Shown here in pieces: positions 12,086 to 21,700 of a stretch of 64,000 nt of DNA. The notes below the pieces were generated by a model. The model ran no database searches and was not told where the DNA came from. It worked only from the letters and a program-made list of their open reading frames with translations. The position numbers and the translations under genes were made by a program. Within the stretch, counting starts at the first letter, position 1. Each line of letters opens with the position of its first letter. The DNA is taken from NCBI GenBank assembly GCA_963810815.1, contig CAWEPB010000008.1:248001-312000 (forward strand). The letters are read 5' to 3'. This stretch comes from CAVQWT01 sp963810815 (lineage in GTDB: Bacteria > Pseudomonadota > Gammaproteobacteria > Burkholderiales > Casimicrobiaceae).

Positions 12086-13252
12086 TCACGCCGCGCGCAG
12101 CGCGTCGACGATCTTCATCCGCGCGGCGCGCGCGGCCGGCAGGAAGCCGCCGACGAATCCCATCCCCAGCGCGAACGCGAGCGAGGCCGCGACGATGCCC
12201 GGCGTCAGCCGGAACGTGAACGCAAGCTCGGCGAACGTCTGGAAGTTCATCGTCGAGATCGACAGCACCTGCATGAACGACGCGGCCACCAGCCCGACGA
12301 CCCCGCCGACCAGCCCGAGCAGCAGCGACTCGACCAGGAAGGCGGTCAGGATCGACGCGCGCGAGAAGCCCAGCGCCCGCAGCGTACCGATCTCGCCGGT
12401 GCGCGACGCGACGCTCGCGTACATGGTGATCATCGCGCCGATGATCGCGCCGATCGAGAAGATCGCCGATATCGTGCCGCCGAGGTAGCTGATGAACTTC
12501 GACAGCGTCTCCGACTGGTCGGCGTAGAAGCGGGTCTCCCGCTTGGCCTCGAGCGTCAGCCGCGGATCGGACTCGAGTTCCCGCTTCACCGCGTCGAAGC
12601 GGTCCGGGTCCGCGAGCTTGAAGATCAGCGACGAGAACCCCTGCCGCCGAAACGCCTGCAGCATCTGCTCGGCGTCGCCCCAGATCTCCGAGTCGAACCC
12701 GGTGCGCCCCGCGTCGAAGCTGCCCACCACGGTCCAGTCGCGCGATCCGAAGCGCATGGTCTCGCCGACGCCCGCGCCGCGGAACCCGCTCGTGATGGCG
12801 CGGCCGGTGACGATCTCCGACGTGCCCGGCCGGAACATCCGCCCCTCGACGATCCTGGCCTGCGGCCGCAGCGCCACGCCCTCCGGCGTCACGCCCCGGA
12901 TCACGACGTTCGCCGGCTTGGCGCTGTCGCGCTTCGTGAGGCTGATCAGGACCACCGGCTCGCGCGACACCAGGCGGTTGCCGTCGGCGCCGGTGGCGAT
13001 GTCCGGCAGCGTCTCGACGATCGCCGCCTGCTGGCGGTCGATGCCGCTCTGCACCTCGGACTGCGCCGCGCGGCGGATGACGACCACGTTGTCGTCCTGG
13101 CCGGTCGCGACGAGCGTCTGCTCGAGGCCCGCGGCCAGCATCAGCACGGTCGCGAACACGTAGACGACGAGCGCCATGCCGCCCGCGGTCAGCGCGGTGG
13201 TGAGCCGGCGCGACGCGAGGTTGCGTACGATGTACGTGAACGGGATGGCCAT
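12086..13252 (-). CDS. ABC transporter permease, FtsX/MacB type (second permease)
   Basis: The 388-residue integral membrane protein has the FtsX topology. There is one N-terminal transmembrane helix (ALTAGGMALVVYVFATVLMLA), a large periplasmic domain of about 220 residues, and three C-terminal helices with the signature MYASVASRTGEIGTLRALGFS. The C-terminus PAARAARMKIVDALRA is typical of MacB/DevC-type permeases. It forms a minus-strand set with another permease, an ATPase and an adaptor; the 20-base gap to the upstream permease implies co-transcription. The pair probably forms a heterodimer. The substrate is unknown. Confidence 0.88.
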   Translation of the reverse strand: MAIPFTYIVRNLASRRLTTALTAGGMALVVYVFATVLMLAAGLEQTLVATGQDDNVVVIRRAAQSEVQSGIDRQQAAIVETLPDIATGADGNRLVSREPVVLISLTKRDSAKPANVVIRGVTPEGVALRPQARIVEGRMFRPGTSEIVTGRAITSGFRGAGVGETMRFGSRDWTVVGSFDAGRTGFDSEIWGDAEQMLQAFRRQGFSSLIFKLADPDRFDAVKRELESDPRLTLEAKRETRFYADQSETLSKFISYLGGTISAIFSIGAIIGAMITMYASVASRTGEIGTLRALGFSRASILTAFLVESLLLGLVGGVVGLVAASFMQVLSISTMNFQTFAELAFTFRLTPGIVAASLAFALGMGFVGGFLPAARAARMKIVDALRAA

Positions 13253-13272
13253 GACGCGATCGCGGGCCGGGC

Positions 13273-14430
13273 TCAGGCGACGGCGCGCAGCCCGTCGACG
13301 ACGCGCACCCGCGCGGTGCGCCACGCCGGCAGCCATGCGGCCACGGCACCGATCAGCAGCGCCGCGCCGACCTGCATCGCCACCGTCGCCTCGCTGACGA
13401 GGAAGATCGGGAACAGCGAGCCCATCGCATCGGCAAACCACGCGGCGAGCGGGAACGTGAGCGCGATCCCGAGCAGCCCGCCCGCGAGCGCGATGGCCAT
13501 CGATTCGCCGAAGATCAGCCCGGCGACGTAGCCGTTGCCGAAGCCGAGCGCCTTCATCGTCGCGTACTCGGCCCCGCGCTCGCGGGCCGTCATCGCCATG
13601 GTGTTCGCCATCACCGCCATGATGATCACGACGATCACGTACGACACCGCCTGGATCGCGAGCAGGATCGCCTCGGTCATCGCCACGAACGACAGCTGGA
13701 ACGCCTTCTCGGTCTCGGTCAGGGTCTCGGCCAGCGAGTTCCGGAACGTGGCGTCGATCGCGGTCGACACCTCGGCCGCCTGCTGGGGGTCCTTCAGGCG
13801 GACGACGAAGACGCCCGTCTGGTCGGCGCGCCGCGGGTAGATCTTCCTGACCTTCTCGTTCAGCAGGTCCCAGTGGAAGAACATCTGCGACTGGTCCGTG
13901 CTCTTGTCGACCCCGTCGTAGATGCCGCGCAGGTTGAACGTCCAGGTTCCCGGGTAGATCGTGCCCCGCAGCGGAATCTGGTCGCCGACCTTCCAGCCGT
14001 ACTGGTCGGCGAGCTTGCGGCCGACGACCGCCCCCTGGCGATCGGTCAGGAACGCCTTCCGTTCCTCGGGCGGCAGGATGAACTCCGGGTACATGTCGAG
14101 AAAGCTCCCCGGGTCCACGGCGAACTGCGGGAAGAAGTTGCGCTCGGTGATGTAGACGCCGCCGAACCAGTTCATCCACGACACCGACTGGACGCCCTCG
14201 ACCTGCCGGATCTTCTGCGCATAGGTGAGCGGCAGCGGAAACACCAGCGAGACCGAGCTCCGCGTGACCAGCCGCGCACTGGAGCTGGCGTTGGCACCGG
14301 CGTACCACGCGTCGACGATCGTGCGCAGCAGGCCGAACGCGGTGATCGCGACGACGATGCCGACGACGGTCAGCGCCGTGCGCAGCTTGTGGCGCAATGC
14401 GTTCCTGAGGATGAGCAGCGTGACGAACAT
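13273..14430 (-). CDS. ABC transporter permease, FtsX/MacB type (first permease)
   Basis: The 385-residue protein starts with RNALRHKLRTALTVVGIVVAI, a cytoplasmic amphipathic stretch running into the first membrane helix. A periplasmic domain follows, then three C-terminal helices with AMTARERGAEYATMKALGFG, the FtsX-family coupling region. The C-terminus PAWRTARVRVVDGLRAVA is again family-typical. Architecture and size match the neighbouring permease but the sequences differ clearly, so this is not a recent duplication. It lies nine bases downstream of the ATPase gene. The likely role is one half of the membrane part of an efflux or lipid/lipoprotein-extracting ABC machine. Confidence 0.88.
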   Translation of the reverse strand: MFVTLLILRNALRHKLRTALTVVGIVVAITAFGLLRTIVDAWYAGANASSSARLVTRSSVSLVFPLPLTYAQKIRQVEGVQSVSWMNWFGGVYITERNFFPQFAVDPGSFLDMYPEFILPPEERKAFLTDRQGAVVGRKLADQYGWKVGDQIPLRGTIYPGTWTFNLRGIYDGVDKSTDQSQMFFHWDLLNEKVRKIYPRRADQTGVFVVRLKDPQQAAEVSTAIDATFRNSLAETLTETEKAFQLSFVAMTEAILLAIQAVSYVIVVIIMAVMANTMAMTARERGAEYATMKALGFGNGYVAGLIFGESMAIALAGGLLGIALTFPLAAWFADAMGSLFPIFLVSEATVAMQVGAALLIGAVAAWLPAWRTARVRVVDGLRAVA

Positions 14431-14439
14431 GGCCGCGGC

Positions 14440-15159
14440 TCAGAGGGCGAGCACGCCCTTCTCGAGGTGGATCATCCGGTGCGCCTTCTCGGCGGCCTTG
14501 GGGTCGTGCGTGACCATCAGGATCGTCTTCCCGATCTCGCGGTTGAGCCGGTCGAGCAGGTCCAGGATCTCGCCCGCCGTCGTCCGGTCGAGGTCGCCAG
14601 TCGGCTCGTCGGCGACGATCAGCGTGGGGTCGGAGATCAGCGCCCGCGCGATGGCCACGCGCTGCTGCTGGCCGCCGGACAGCTCGTTCGGGCGGTGGTC
14701 CATGCGGTCCGTGAGACCGACCAGGCCGAGCGCCAGTTCGACGCGCTCGCGCCGGGCGCGTCGGGACAGCGACGTGAGGAGCAGCGGCAGCTCGACGTTG
14801 CCGAACGCCGACAGCACCGGCATCAGGTTGTAGAACTGGAAGATGAAGCCGACGTGCGCGGCGCGCCACGCCGCGAGCTCCGACTCGGTGAGCTGCGCGA
14901 TGTCGACGCCGGCCACGCGGATCTCGCCCGAGGACGGCTTGTCGATGCCGGCGATCAGGTTGAGCAGCGTGGACTTGCCCGAACCCGACGGCCCCATCAG
15001 CGCGACGAAGTCGCCGACGGCGACGTCGAGGTTGATGTCGACCAGCACCGGGATCACCTGGCCGCCCCGCACGTAGTACTTGGACAGTCCCCGGACCTCG
15101 ACCAGCGGCACGGCGGCCGGGGGGGCCGCCGGGGCCGCGGGGCGATCGGATTCGCTCAT
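14440..15159 (-). CDS. ABC transporter ATP-binding protein, MacB/LolD type
   Basis: The 239-residue nucleotide-binding subunit powers the two adjacent permeases. Walker A is GPSGSGKST at residues 56-64; the Q-loop region is FIFQFYNLMPVLSAFGNVELP; the signature is LSGGQQQRVAIARAL; Walker B is LIVADEPTGDLD; the switch histidine is in MVTHDPKAA. The FYNLMPVL and DEPTGDLD wording is characteristic of the MacB/LolD/FtsE branch. An Ala/Pro-rich leader of about 18 residues precedes the domain. It is placed between the adaptor and permease genes on the minus strand. Confidence 0.92.
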   Translation of the reverse strand: MSESDRPAAPAAPPAAVPLVEVRGLSKYYVRGGQVIPVLVDINLDVAVGDFVALMGPSGSGKSTLLNLIAGIDKPSSGEIRVAGVDIAQLTESELAAWRAAHVGFIFQFYNLMPVLSAFGNVELPLLLTSLSRRARRERVELALGLVGLTDRMDHRPNELSGGQQQRVAIARALISDPTLIVADEPTGDLDRTTAGEILDLLDRLNREIGKTILMVTHDPKAAEKAHRMIHLEKGVLAL

Positions 15160-15190
15160 CGGCGGCGCGGAAAGTGAGCGCGGCCGGCGG

Positions 15191-16414
15191 TCACTTGGTT
15201 GCCGCGCGGGCGAGCGCGCCGGAGCGCAGGTCCGCCGTCGGTCTGGCCACGACGCGTTCGCCGGACTTCACCTCGCCCGTGATCGCCGTCTGCTCGCCGA
15301 GCTTCTGCCCGGGCGTCACCGGGACCTCGATCGCCCTGCCGTCGCGCAGCACGAACACCACGGGCTTGCCGTCGCGCGTGACGATCGCATCCGCCGCCAC
15401 CGTGAGCAGCGTCTTCTGCTGCTCGGGCGAGACCTCCTGCGACAGGAAGGCGACCTTGGCGCTCATCTCCGGGAGCACGCGCGGATCGATGCTGTCGAAC
15501 TGCACCTTGGTCATTACCGTCGCCTTCGCACGGTCGACCGTCGGCACCATGCGCGAGATGCGTCCGCGAAAGCGCGCGTCGGGCAGCGCGTCGAGCTGGA
15601 TCTCGGCCGGCTGGCCCACCTTCACCTTCGACAGGCTCGATTCGGAGACGTCGGCCTCGACTTCCAGCGTCGTCATGTCGGCCATCGTGACGACCGCGCC
15701 CTTGGAGTCGGCGGCCGACGAGAACGGCGTCACCATGTCGCCGACGTTGGCGCTCTTCGACAGGATCACGCCGTCGAACGGCGCGCGAATGACGGTGAAA
15801 TCGACCGCCACCTCCGCATTGCGCGCCCCCGCTTCGGCGGCGCCGATGGCGGCGCGCGCGCTGGCCGCGCCGGCGGTCGCCCGTTCGGCGCGCGCCCTGG
15901 CGGTATCGACGCTCGCCGCCGACACGAAGCCCTTGGCCAGGAGCTCCTGGTTGCGCTTGAGCTGCGCGAGAGCGTCGCGCTCCTCCGCCAGCATCTGCTC
16001 GAGGTTCGCGCGCGCCGCGCGCACGTTCGCCTCGGCGCTCTGCGCCTGCGCCGCGACGTCGCGGCTGTCGATCCGGGCGATGACGTCGCCCGCCCGGACC
16101 CGCGAGCCTTCGGCGACGCCGAGCCACTCCAGCCGGCCGGTGGCCTTCGAACCGATCGCCGCCTTGCGCTGCGCAACGACGTAACCGGTCGCGTTGAGCA
16201 CCACGAACTGCTGCGACGGCGTGGTGGTGACGACCGACGCCGTGGCGACGGTCACCGGCCGCGGCTGCGCGACGTACCACGCCGCCGCCGCGGCGGCGAC
16301 GACCGCGACCGCGCCGACGATCAGCCAGCGCCGCCGCCGGTGCCCGCGCACGGGCGCGAGACTGCGGTCGAGGCGGAGTCCGGACAGGTCGGGGGACGGT
16401 GCGGGATCGGACAT
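15191..16414 (-). CDS. Efflux periplasmic adaptor (membrane fusion protein, HlyD/MacA type)
   Basis: The 407-residue adaptor bridges an inner-membrane exporter and an outer-membrane channel. A short cytoplasmic basic segment (GHRRRRWLIV) precedes one membrane anchor at about residues 30-48. Then come a lipoyl-like half motif (GRLEWLGVAEGSRVRAGDVIARID), a long Ala-rich coiled hairpin at about 110-200, the second lipoyl half (VIRAPFDGVILSKSANVGD) and beta-barrel domains. It is first in the minus-strand set and 31 bases ahead of the ATPase gene. An outer-membrane TolC partner is not in the window. The call is secure at family level; the substrate is unknown. Confidence 0.9.
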   Translation of the reverse strand: MSDPAPSPDLSGLRLDRSLAPVRGHRRRRWLIVGAVAVVAAAAAAWYVAQPRPVTVATASVVTTTPSQQFVVLNATGYVVAQRKAAIGSKATGRLEWLGVAEGSRVRAGDVIARIDSRDVAAQAQSAEANVRAARANLEQMLAEERDALAQLKRNQELLAKGFVSAASVDTARARAERATAGAASARAAIGAAEAGARNAEVAVDFTVIRAPFDGVILSKSANVGDMVTPFSSAADSKGAVVTMADMTTLEVEADVSESSLSKVKVGQPAEIQLDALPDARFRGRISRMVPTVDRAKATVMTKVQFDSIDPRVLPEMSAKVAFLSQEVSPEQQKTLLTVAADAIVTRDGKPVVFVLRDGRAIEVPVTPGQKLGEQTAITGEVKSGERVVARPTADLRSGALARAATK

Positions 16415-16529
16415 GGGACCGTGGTGTGCTGTCGACGCCGGGGGATCCGGCGAGCGCGCATTCTACCCTGCACGCGTCGCCGTCCGCGGCCGGAGCGCCC
16501 TGGACGAAGCGGACGAAGCCGACGAGGGC

Positions 16530-17453
16530 TCAGCCGCTCTCCAGCGGCGGCGTCGTCGCCGTCGTGGCCCGCGCGCCCAGCCACGCCAGCCGCGCGATGA
16601 TCGCGAGCCCGCCCGCGATCAGCGCGATGCCGGTCCATTCCGTGGGCAGCAGCCGCTCGCCGAAGATCAGCATCGACGACACCAGGGCGATGACGGGAAT
16701 CGCGAACATCGACAGCGAGGCCGTGCCCGCCGGCAGCCAGCGGAGGACCGCGATCCACAGCAGGAAGCCGCAGGCGGTCGAGATCGCGCCGACGTGAAGG
16801 AGCAGGAAGCCCTGCAGCACGCTCCACTGCGTCGTCGGATAGTCGATGACGAGCGGCAGCAGCGACAGCGGCAGCACGCCGACCAGCATCTGCCACGCCA
16901 TGAAGTTGTGCATGTCGAGGTTGCGCTGGCGCTGGAAATGCTTGGTGGCGACGGTGCCGGCGGCCCAGCCGAAGCCCGAGGCGACGGCCCAGAGCTTGGG
17001 CGTGAGGTCGCCGCGCCAGTCCCACGGTGCGACGACCAGGACGAGGCCCGCGGCGGCAAGCGCGATCGCCGCCCACTGCGCGCCGCGGACGCGCTCGCCC
17101 AGCACGGGCCACGCGAGCAGCAGCGTCCAGAACGGCATCGTGAACACCAGCACCGAGGTGCGCCCGGCACCGCCCCCGGCGAGCGCCATGGTGGTCGCGC
17201 CGAAGTTCAGCGTCGTCTGGAAGAAACCCGTCACCAGCAGGGCCCGCCAGCCCGGCGGCCGGAACGGCCCGCCGCGCGCGGCCAGCACCGCGAACAGCAC
17301 CGCGATGGCGAGCCACGTCCGCTGGAGGTTGAACACGACCGGGTCGGCATTGCCCAGCGCCGCCTTCATCACCGCCCAGTTGGCACCCCAGATCAGCGTC
17401 AGCGCGACCAGCGCGGCCAGCGCGCCGCGGCGGGAGTGGACGCCGATGCGCAT
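16530..17453 (-). CDS. EamA/DMT-family transporter
   Basis: The 307-residue protein carries about ten hydrophobic helices arranged as two EamA repeats, beginning ALVALTLIWGANWAVMKAAL and with the second repeat starting near KLWAVASGFGWAAGTVATKH. Members of this family export metabolites or amino acids; the substrate cannot be told from sequence. ATG 17453 overlaps the stop of the upstream hydrolase gene as ATGA, so the two are probably translated together. It has no clear link to the efflux genes 115 bases downstream. Confidence 0.88.
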   Translation of the reverse strand: MRIGVHSRRGALAALVALTLIWGANWAVMKAALGNADPVVFNLQRTWLAIAVLFAVLAARGGPFRPPGWRALLVTGFFQTTLNFGATTMALAGGGAGRTSVLVFTMPFWTLLLAWPVLGERVRGAQWAAIALAAAGLVLVVAPWDWRGDLTPKLWAVASGFGWAAGTVATKHFQRQRNLDMHNFMAWQMLVGVLPLSLLPLVIDYPTTQWSVLQGFLLLHVGAISTACGFLLWIAVLRWLPAGTASLSMFAIPVIALVSSMLIFGERLLPTEWTGIALIAGGLAIIARLAWLGARATTATTPPLESG

Positions 17454-18346
17454 CAGCCGGCCAGGAACGATTCGATCACCCGCGCGACGGCCTCGGGCTG
17501 ATCGTGATGCAGCATGTGGCCGGCGTCCTCGACCACGACCAGCCGACCGCCGCGGATGTGCGCGAGGCGGCGGCGGACGCCTGCCAGCGAGTCGACCGCG
17601 CCCTCGCCTTCGGGATGGTCGTCGAGCCACTTCGGGATGTACGAATCGGCGGCGGCGACCCACAGCACCGGCGCCGCGATCGCGCGCCAGACCGCGTACA
17701 CCTCCTCCAGCCGGTAGACGGTGGGGAACGGCAGCTTGTGCCGCGGGTCCGAGTTCAGCCGCGCCGTGCCGTCCGCAGCGACGTCGGCCCAGTGGCGCGC
17801 GATGTGAAGCGCACGGTCGCGCGCGAGCCGGGGGTTGTTCTTCTGCAGGCGGTCGGCGACGGCGTCGAGGTCGCGGTAGGGCGCGAACACCGGCGGCTCG
17901 CGCAGCGCGTCGAGCCAGGCCGCGAACTTGCGCGGGGCTGCCGCCGGCTCCTCGTGCGGGATGCCGAAGCCGTCGAGCGACACCACGCGCCGGACGCGCG
18001 CCGGGCGCACGCCGGCGTAGTGCATGACGATGTTGCCGCCGAGGCTGTGGCCGACGAGGTTGATCTCTTCCCCGGGGGCGAACGCGTCGGCGAGCGCCTC
18101 CAGATCCGCGACGTAGTCGGGGAACCAGTAACCCTGCGGCTGCCAGGCGCTGCGGCCGTAGCCCCGCAGGTCCGGCGCGATCACCCGCCACGAGCCGGCG
18201 AGCGCGTCGACCAGGAACTGGAACGACGCGGCGACGTCCATCCAGCCGTGCAGCAGAAAGAGCTTGGGCGCGCCCGGGTCGCCCCAGGTCAGCACGTGCT
18301 GATCGAGGCCGCGCAGCGCGATCGTGTTCGACTGCGCCTGCTTCAT
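17453..18346 (-). CDS. Alpha/beta-fold hydrolase
   Basis: The 297-residue protein has the alpha/beta hydrolase layout. FLLHGWMD at residues 30-37 gives the oxyanion region, VIAPDLRGYGRS near 55-66 follows, the nucleophile elbow GHSLGG has Ser101, and a C-terminal EDAGHMLHHDQP supplies the catalytic histidine. The natural ester or other substrate is unknown. ATG 18346 is preferred over the GTG codon immediately before it. The stop overlaps the start of the EamA transporter gene by four bases. Confidence 0.88.
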   Translation of the reverse strand: MKQAQSNTIALRGLDQHVLTWGDPGAPKLFLLHGWMDVAASFQFLVDALAGSWRVIAPDLRGYGRSAWQPQGYWFPDYVADLEALADAFAPGEEINLVGHSLGGNIVMHYAGVRPARVRRVVSLDGFGIPHEEPAAAPRKFAAWLDALREPPVFAPYRDLDAVADRLQKNNPRLARDRALHIARHWADVAADGTARLNSDPRHKLPFPTVYRLEEVYAVWRAIAAPVLWVAAADSYIPKWLDDHPEGEGAVDSLAGVRRRLAHIRGGRLVVVEDAGHMLHHDQPEAVARVIESFLAG

Positions 18347-18404
18347 CACGAGCGCCCGCGCGCCGCTGGTTGCGCGCGGCGACGCCGGTGGGTCGCGCCC
18401 GCGG

Positions 18405-18722
18405 TCACTTCTTCCGGCACAGCGCGAGGCCGTCCTGCCAGCCGGTGCGGTAGTTCATGTCGGCGGCGAAGCGGGTGCCGTCCTTGCGCTCGGCGCCGGT
18501 CGCCGACGCGCAGCCGTCGGCGTAGCCCTGGCGATACGGCAGCGGAAAGCCCGACAAATTGACGGCCGGGGGCGGCGGCTCGACGTTGCGGGGCAACGGC
18601 GGCGCCGTCGGCTTCGCGCCCGGTTCGTCGGGCGCGACCGTGGCACAGCCGGCGAGCGCGATGGCGACGAGCATCGCCAGCGTCTGCAGCGCGGCGCGTG
18701 TTGTGGCGGACAAGGTTCGCAT
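18405..18722 (-). CDS. Small lipoprotein of unknown function
   Basis: The 105-residue precursor has an N-terminal hydrophobic segment ending in the lipobox LAGC (Cys26), so it should be lipid-modified and membrane-anchored. A Pro-rich linker follows (PTAPPLPRNVEPPPP). The C-terminal domain GFPLPYRQGYADGCASATGA...YRTGWQDGLALC has two cysteines and a Tyr/Gly pattern resembling short glycine-zipper-like lipoprotein domains. I do not recognise a named family. It is divergent from dnaE, with a 72-base shared upstream region. Confidence 0.75.
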   Translation of the reverse strand: MRTLSATTRAALQTLAMLVAIALAGCATVAPDEPGAKPTAPPLPRNVEPPPPAVNLSGFPLPYRQGYADGCASATGAERKDGTRFAADMNYRTGWQDGLALCRKK

Positions 18723-18741
18723 CGGTTCTCGCTTGAGGGAG

Positions 18742-18747
18742 TAAAAT
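18742..18747 (+). promoter_or_regulatory. Possible -10 element for dnaE
   Basis: TAAAAT lies 47 bases before the dnaE start in the short divergent gap and is the only AT-rich hexamer there. No convincing -35 was seen, so this is a weak call. Confidence 0.28.
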
Positions 18748-18794
18748 TCTAGCACCCGCAACGCCGCCCTCCCGGATTCCCGCCCGCTTCGCCC

Positions 18795-21700
18795 ATGACC
18801 GCCCCCGCCTACGTTCACCTGCGCCTGCACAGCGAGTATTCGATCGCTGACGGAACGGTGCGCGTCGACGACGCGGTCGCGGCCGCGGCGGCCGACGGCA
18901 TGCCGGCGATCGCGCTGACCGATCTCGCCAACGCCTTCGGGCTGGTCAAGTTCTACAAGGCGGCGCGCGAACGCGGCATCAAGCCGGTGTTCGGCGTCGA
19001 CGCCTGGATCACGCACGACGCCGAGCGCGACGCGCCGTTTCGCGCGCTGCTGCTCGCGCAGTCGCGGCAGGGCTACCTGCGGCTCGCCGACTGGCTGTCG
19101 AGGGCGTGGCGGGAGAACGCGTGGCGCGGCCGTGCGGAATTTCGCCGCGAGTGGTTCGCCGACGGCACCGAAGGGCTGATCGCACTGTCCGGGGCGCGCG
19201 ATGGCGACGTCGGCCACGCGCTGCTGCAGGGCAACGCCGCCGCCGCCACGAGGGCCGCGCGCGAGTGGTCCGCCTGGTTTCCCGACCGCTACTACCTCGA
19301 GGTTCAGCGTGCGGGCCATGCCGACGACGACGCGCTCGTCGCGGCGACCGCCGCGCTGGCCGCGGAAACGTCGCTCCCCGTCGTCGCGACCCATCCGGTC
19401 CAGTACCTCAGGCCCGAGGATTTCCGCGCCCACGAGGCCCGCGTCTGCATCGCCGAGGGCTACGTGCTGGCCGATCCGCGGCGGCCGCGCCGGTTCACCA
19501 CCGAGCAGCATTTCCGCACCCAGGCCGAGATGGCGGCGGCGTTCGCCGACCTGCCCGAGGCGCTCGCCAACAGCGTCGCCATCGCCCGGCGCTGCAACCT
19601 CACGATTCCGCTCGGCAAGAACTACCTGCCCGCGTTCCCGACGCCGCCCGGCGTGACCATCGACGAGCACCTCGACGCCGAGGCACGCGCGGGGCTCGAG
19701 CGGCGCCTCGCGACGCTGTACCCGGACGCCGCCCGGCGCGACGAGAAGCGCCCCGAGTACGTCGCGCGGCTCCTGTTCGAGACGAAGACCATCGCGCAGA
19801 TGGGCTTCCCCGGCTACTTCCTGATCGTCGCCGACTTCATCAACTGGGCGAAGGACAACGGCGTCCCGGTCGGTCCCGGCCGCGGGTCCGGCGCGGGATC
19901 GCTGGTCGCCTACGCGCTGGGCATCACCGACCTCGATCCGCTGCGCTACCAGCTGCTGTTCGAGCGGTTCCTCAATCCCGAGCGCGTGTCGATGCCCGAC
20001 TTCGACATCGACTTCTGCCAGGACGGCCGCGACCGCGTCATCGACTACGTCAAGCAGAAGTACGGCGCCGACAGCGTCGCGCAGATCGCCACCTTCGGGA
20101 CCATGGCGGCGAAGGCCGCCGTCCGCGACGTCGGCCGCGTGCTCGACCTGCCCTACAGCTTCGTCGACGGCATCGCCAAGCTGATCCCGTTCCAGCCGGG
20201 CAAGCTGATCACCCTCAGGATGGCGCGGGAGATGGAGCCGCTGCTGGCCGAGCGCGAGAAGAACGAGGAGGAGGTCCGGCAGCTGCTGGAGCTGGCCGAG
20301 GCGCTCGAAGGCCTCACCCGCAACGTCGGCATGCACGCGGGCGGCGTGCTGATCGCCCCGGGCAAGCTGACCGACTTCTGTCCGCTGTACACCCCGTCGG
20401 GCGCCGACGCCGCGGTGTCGCAGTTCGACAAGGACGACGTCGAGGCGGTGGGTCTCGTCAAGTTCGACTTCCTCGGCCTCACCACGCTGACGATCCTCGA
20501 CTGGACGCTGCGCTATGTCCGGCGCCTCGATCCGTCGAGCGGCATCGCGCTGGAGACGCTGCCGCTCGACGACAAGGCCGCCTACGAGGTCTTCCGCAAC
20601 GCCGACACCGCGGCCGTGTTCCAGTTCGAATCGCGCGGCATGCGCGACCTGATGAAGCAGGTGCCGCCGACCCGGTTCGAGGACATCATCGCGCTGGTCG
20701 CGCTGTACCGGCCGGGGCCGATGCAGCTGATCCCGGAGTACGTCGCCCGCAAGACCGGCCGCGAGCGCGTCGAGTACCCGGACCCGCGGCTCGAGCCCAT
20801 CCTGGGGCCGACGTACGGCGTGATGGTGTACCAGGAACAGGTGATGCAGATCGCGCAGGTGATCGGCGGCTACACGCTGGGCGGCGCCGACCTGCTGCGC
20901 CGCGCGATGGGCAAGAAGAAGGCCGAGGAAATGGCCAAGCACCGCGACATCTTCGTCGCCGGCGCGGAAAAGGGCGGCATGCCCCGGGGCAAGGCCACCC
21001 AGCTGTTCGACCTGATGGAGAAGTTCGCGGGCTACGGCTTCAACAAGTCGCACGCGGCCGCGTACGCGCTGGTCGCCTACCAGACCGCCTGGTTCAAGGC
21101 GCACCATCCGGCCGCGTTCATGGCGGCGAACCTGTCGCTGGTGATGGACGACACCGACAAGCTGCGCGCGCTGCACGCGGACACGGTCCACCAGGGGCTC
21201 GTCGTGCTGCCGCCCGACGTCAACGCCTCCGCCTGGCGCTTCGAGCCGGTCGACGGCAAGCGCATCCGGTACGGCCTCGGCGGCATCAAGGGCACCGGCG
21301 AGCAGGCGATCGCGTCGATCGTCGCCGCGCGCGAGGCCGACGGTCCGTTCCGCGACCTCTTCGACTTCTGCCGGCGCGTCGACAAGCGGCTGGTCAACCG
21401 GCGCGTGGTCGAGGCGCTGATCCGCGGCGGCGCCTTCGACCCGATCGACCCGCGCCGCGCCACGCTGTTCGCCTCGGTGGGCATCGCGCTCGCCGACGCC
21501 GAGCGCAACGACGCCGCGGGCGCGCAGGTCTCGCTGTTCGGCGACGTGGCGGCGCCGGCGCAGGATTCGCTGGTCGTCACCCGCGAGTGGACCGACGCCG
21601 AGCGGCTGACCCACGAGAAGGCCGCGCTGGGGTTCTACCTGTCGGGCCACCCCTACGCCGCCTTCGCCGCCGAGCTCGCCCCGCTGGTCCGCACGCCGCT

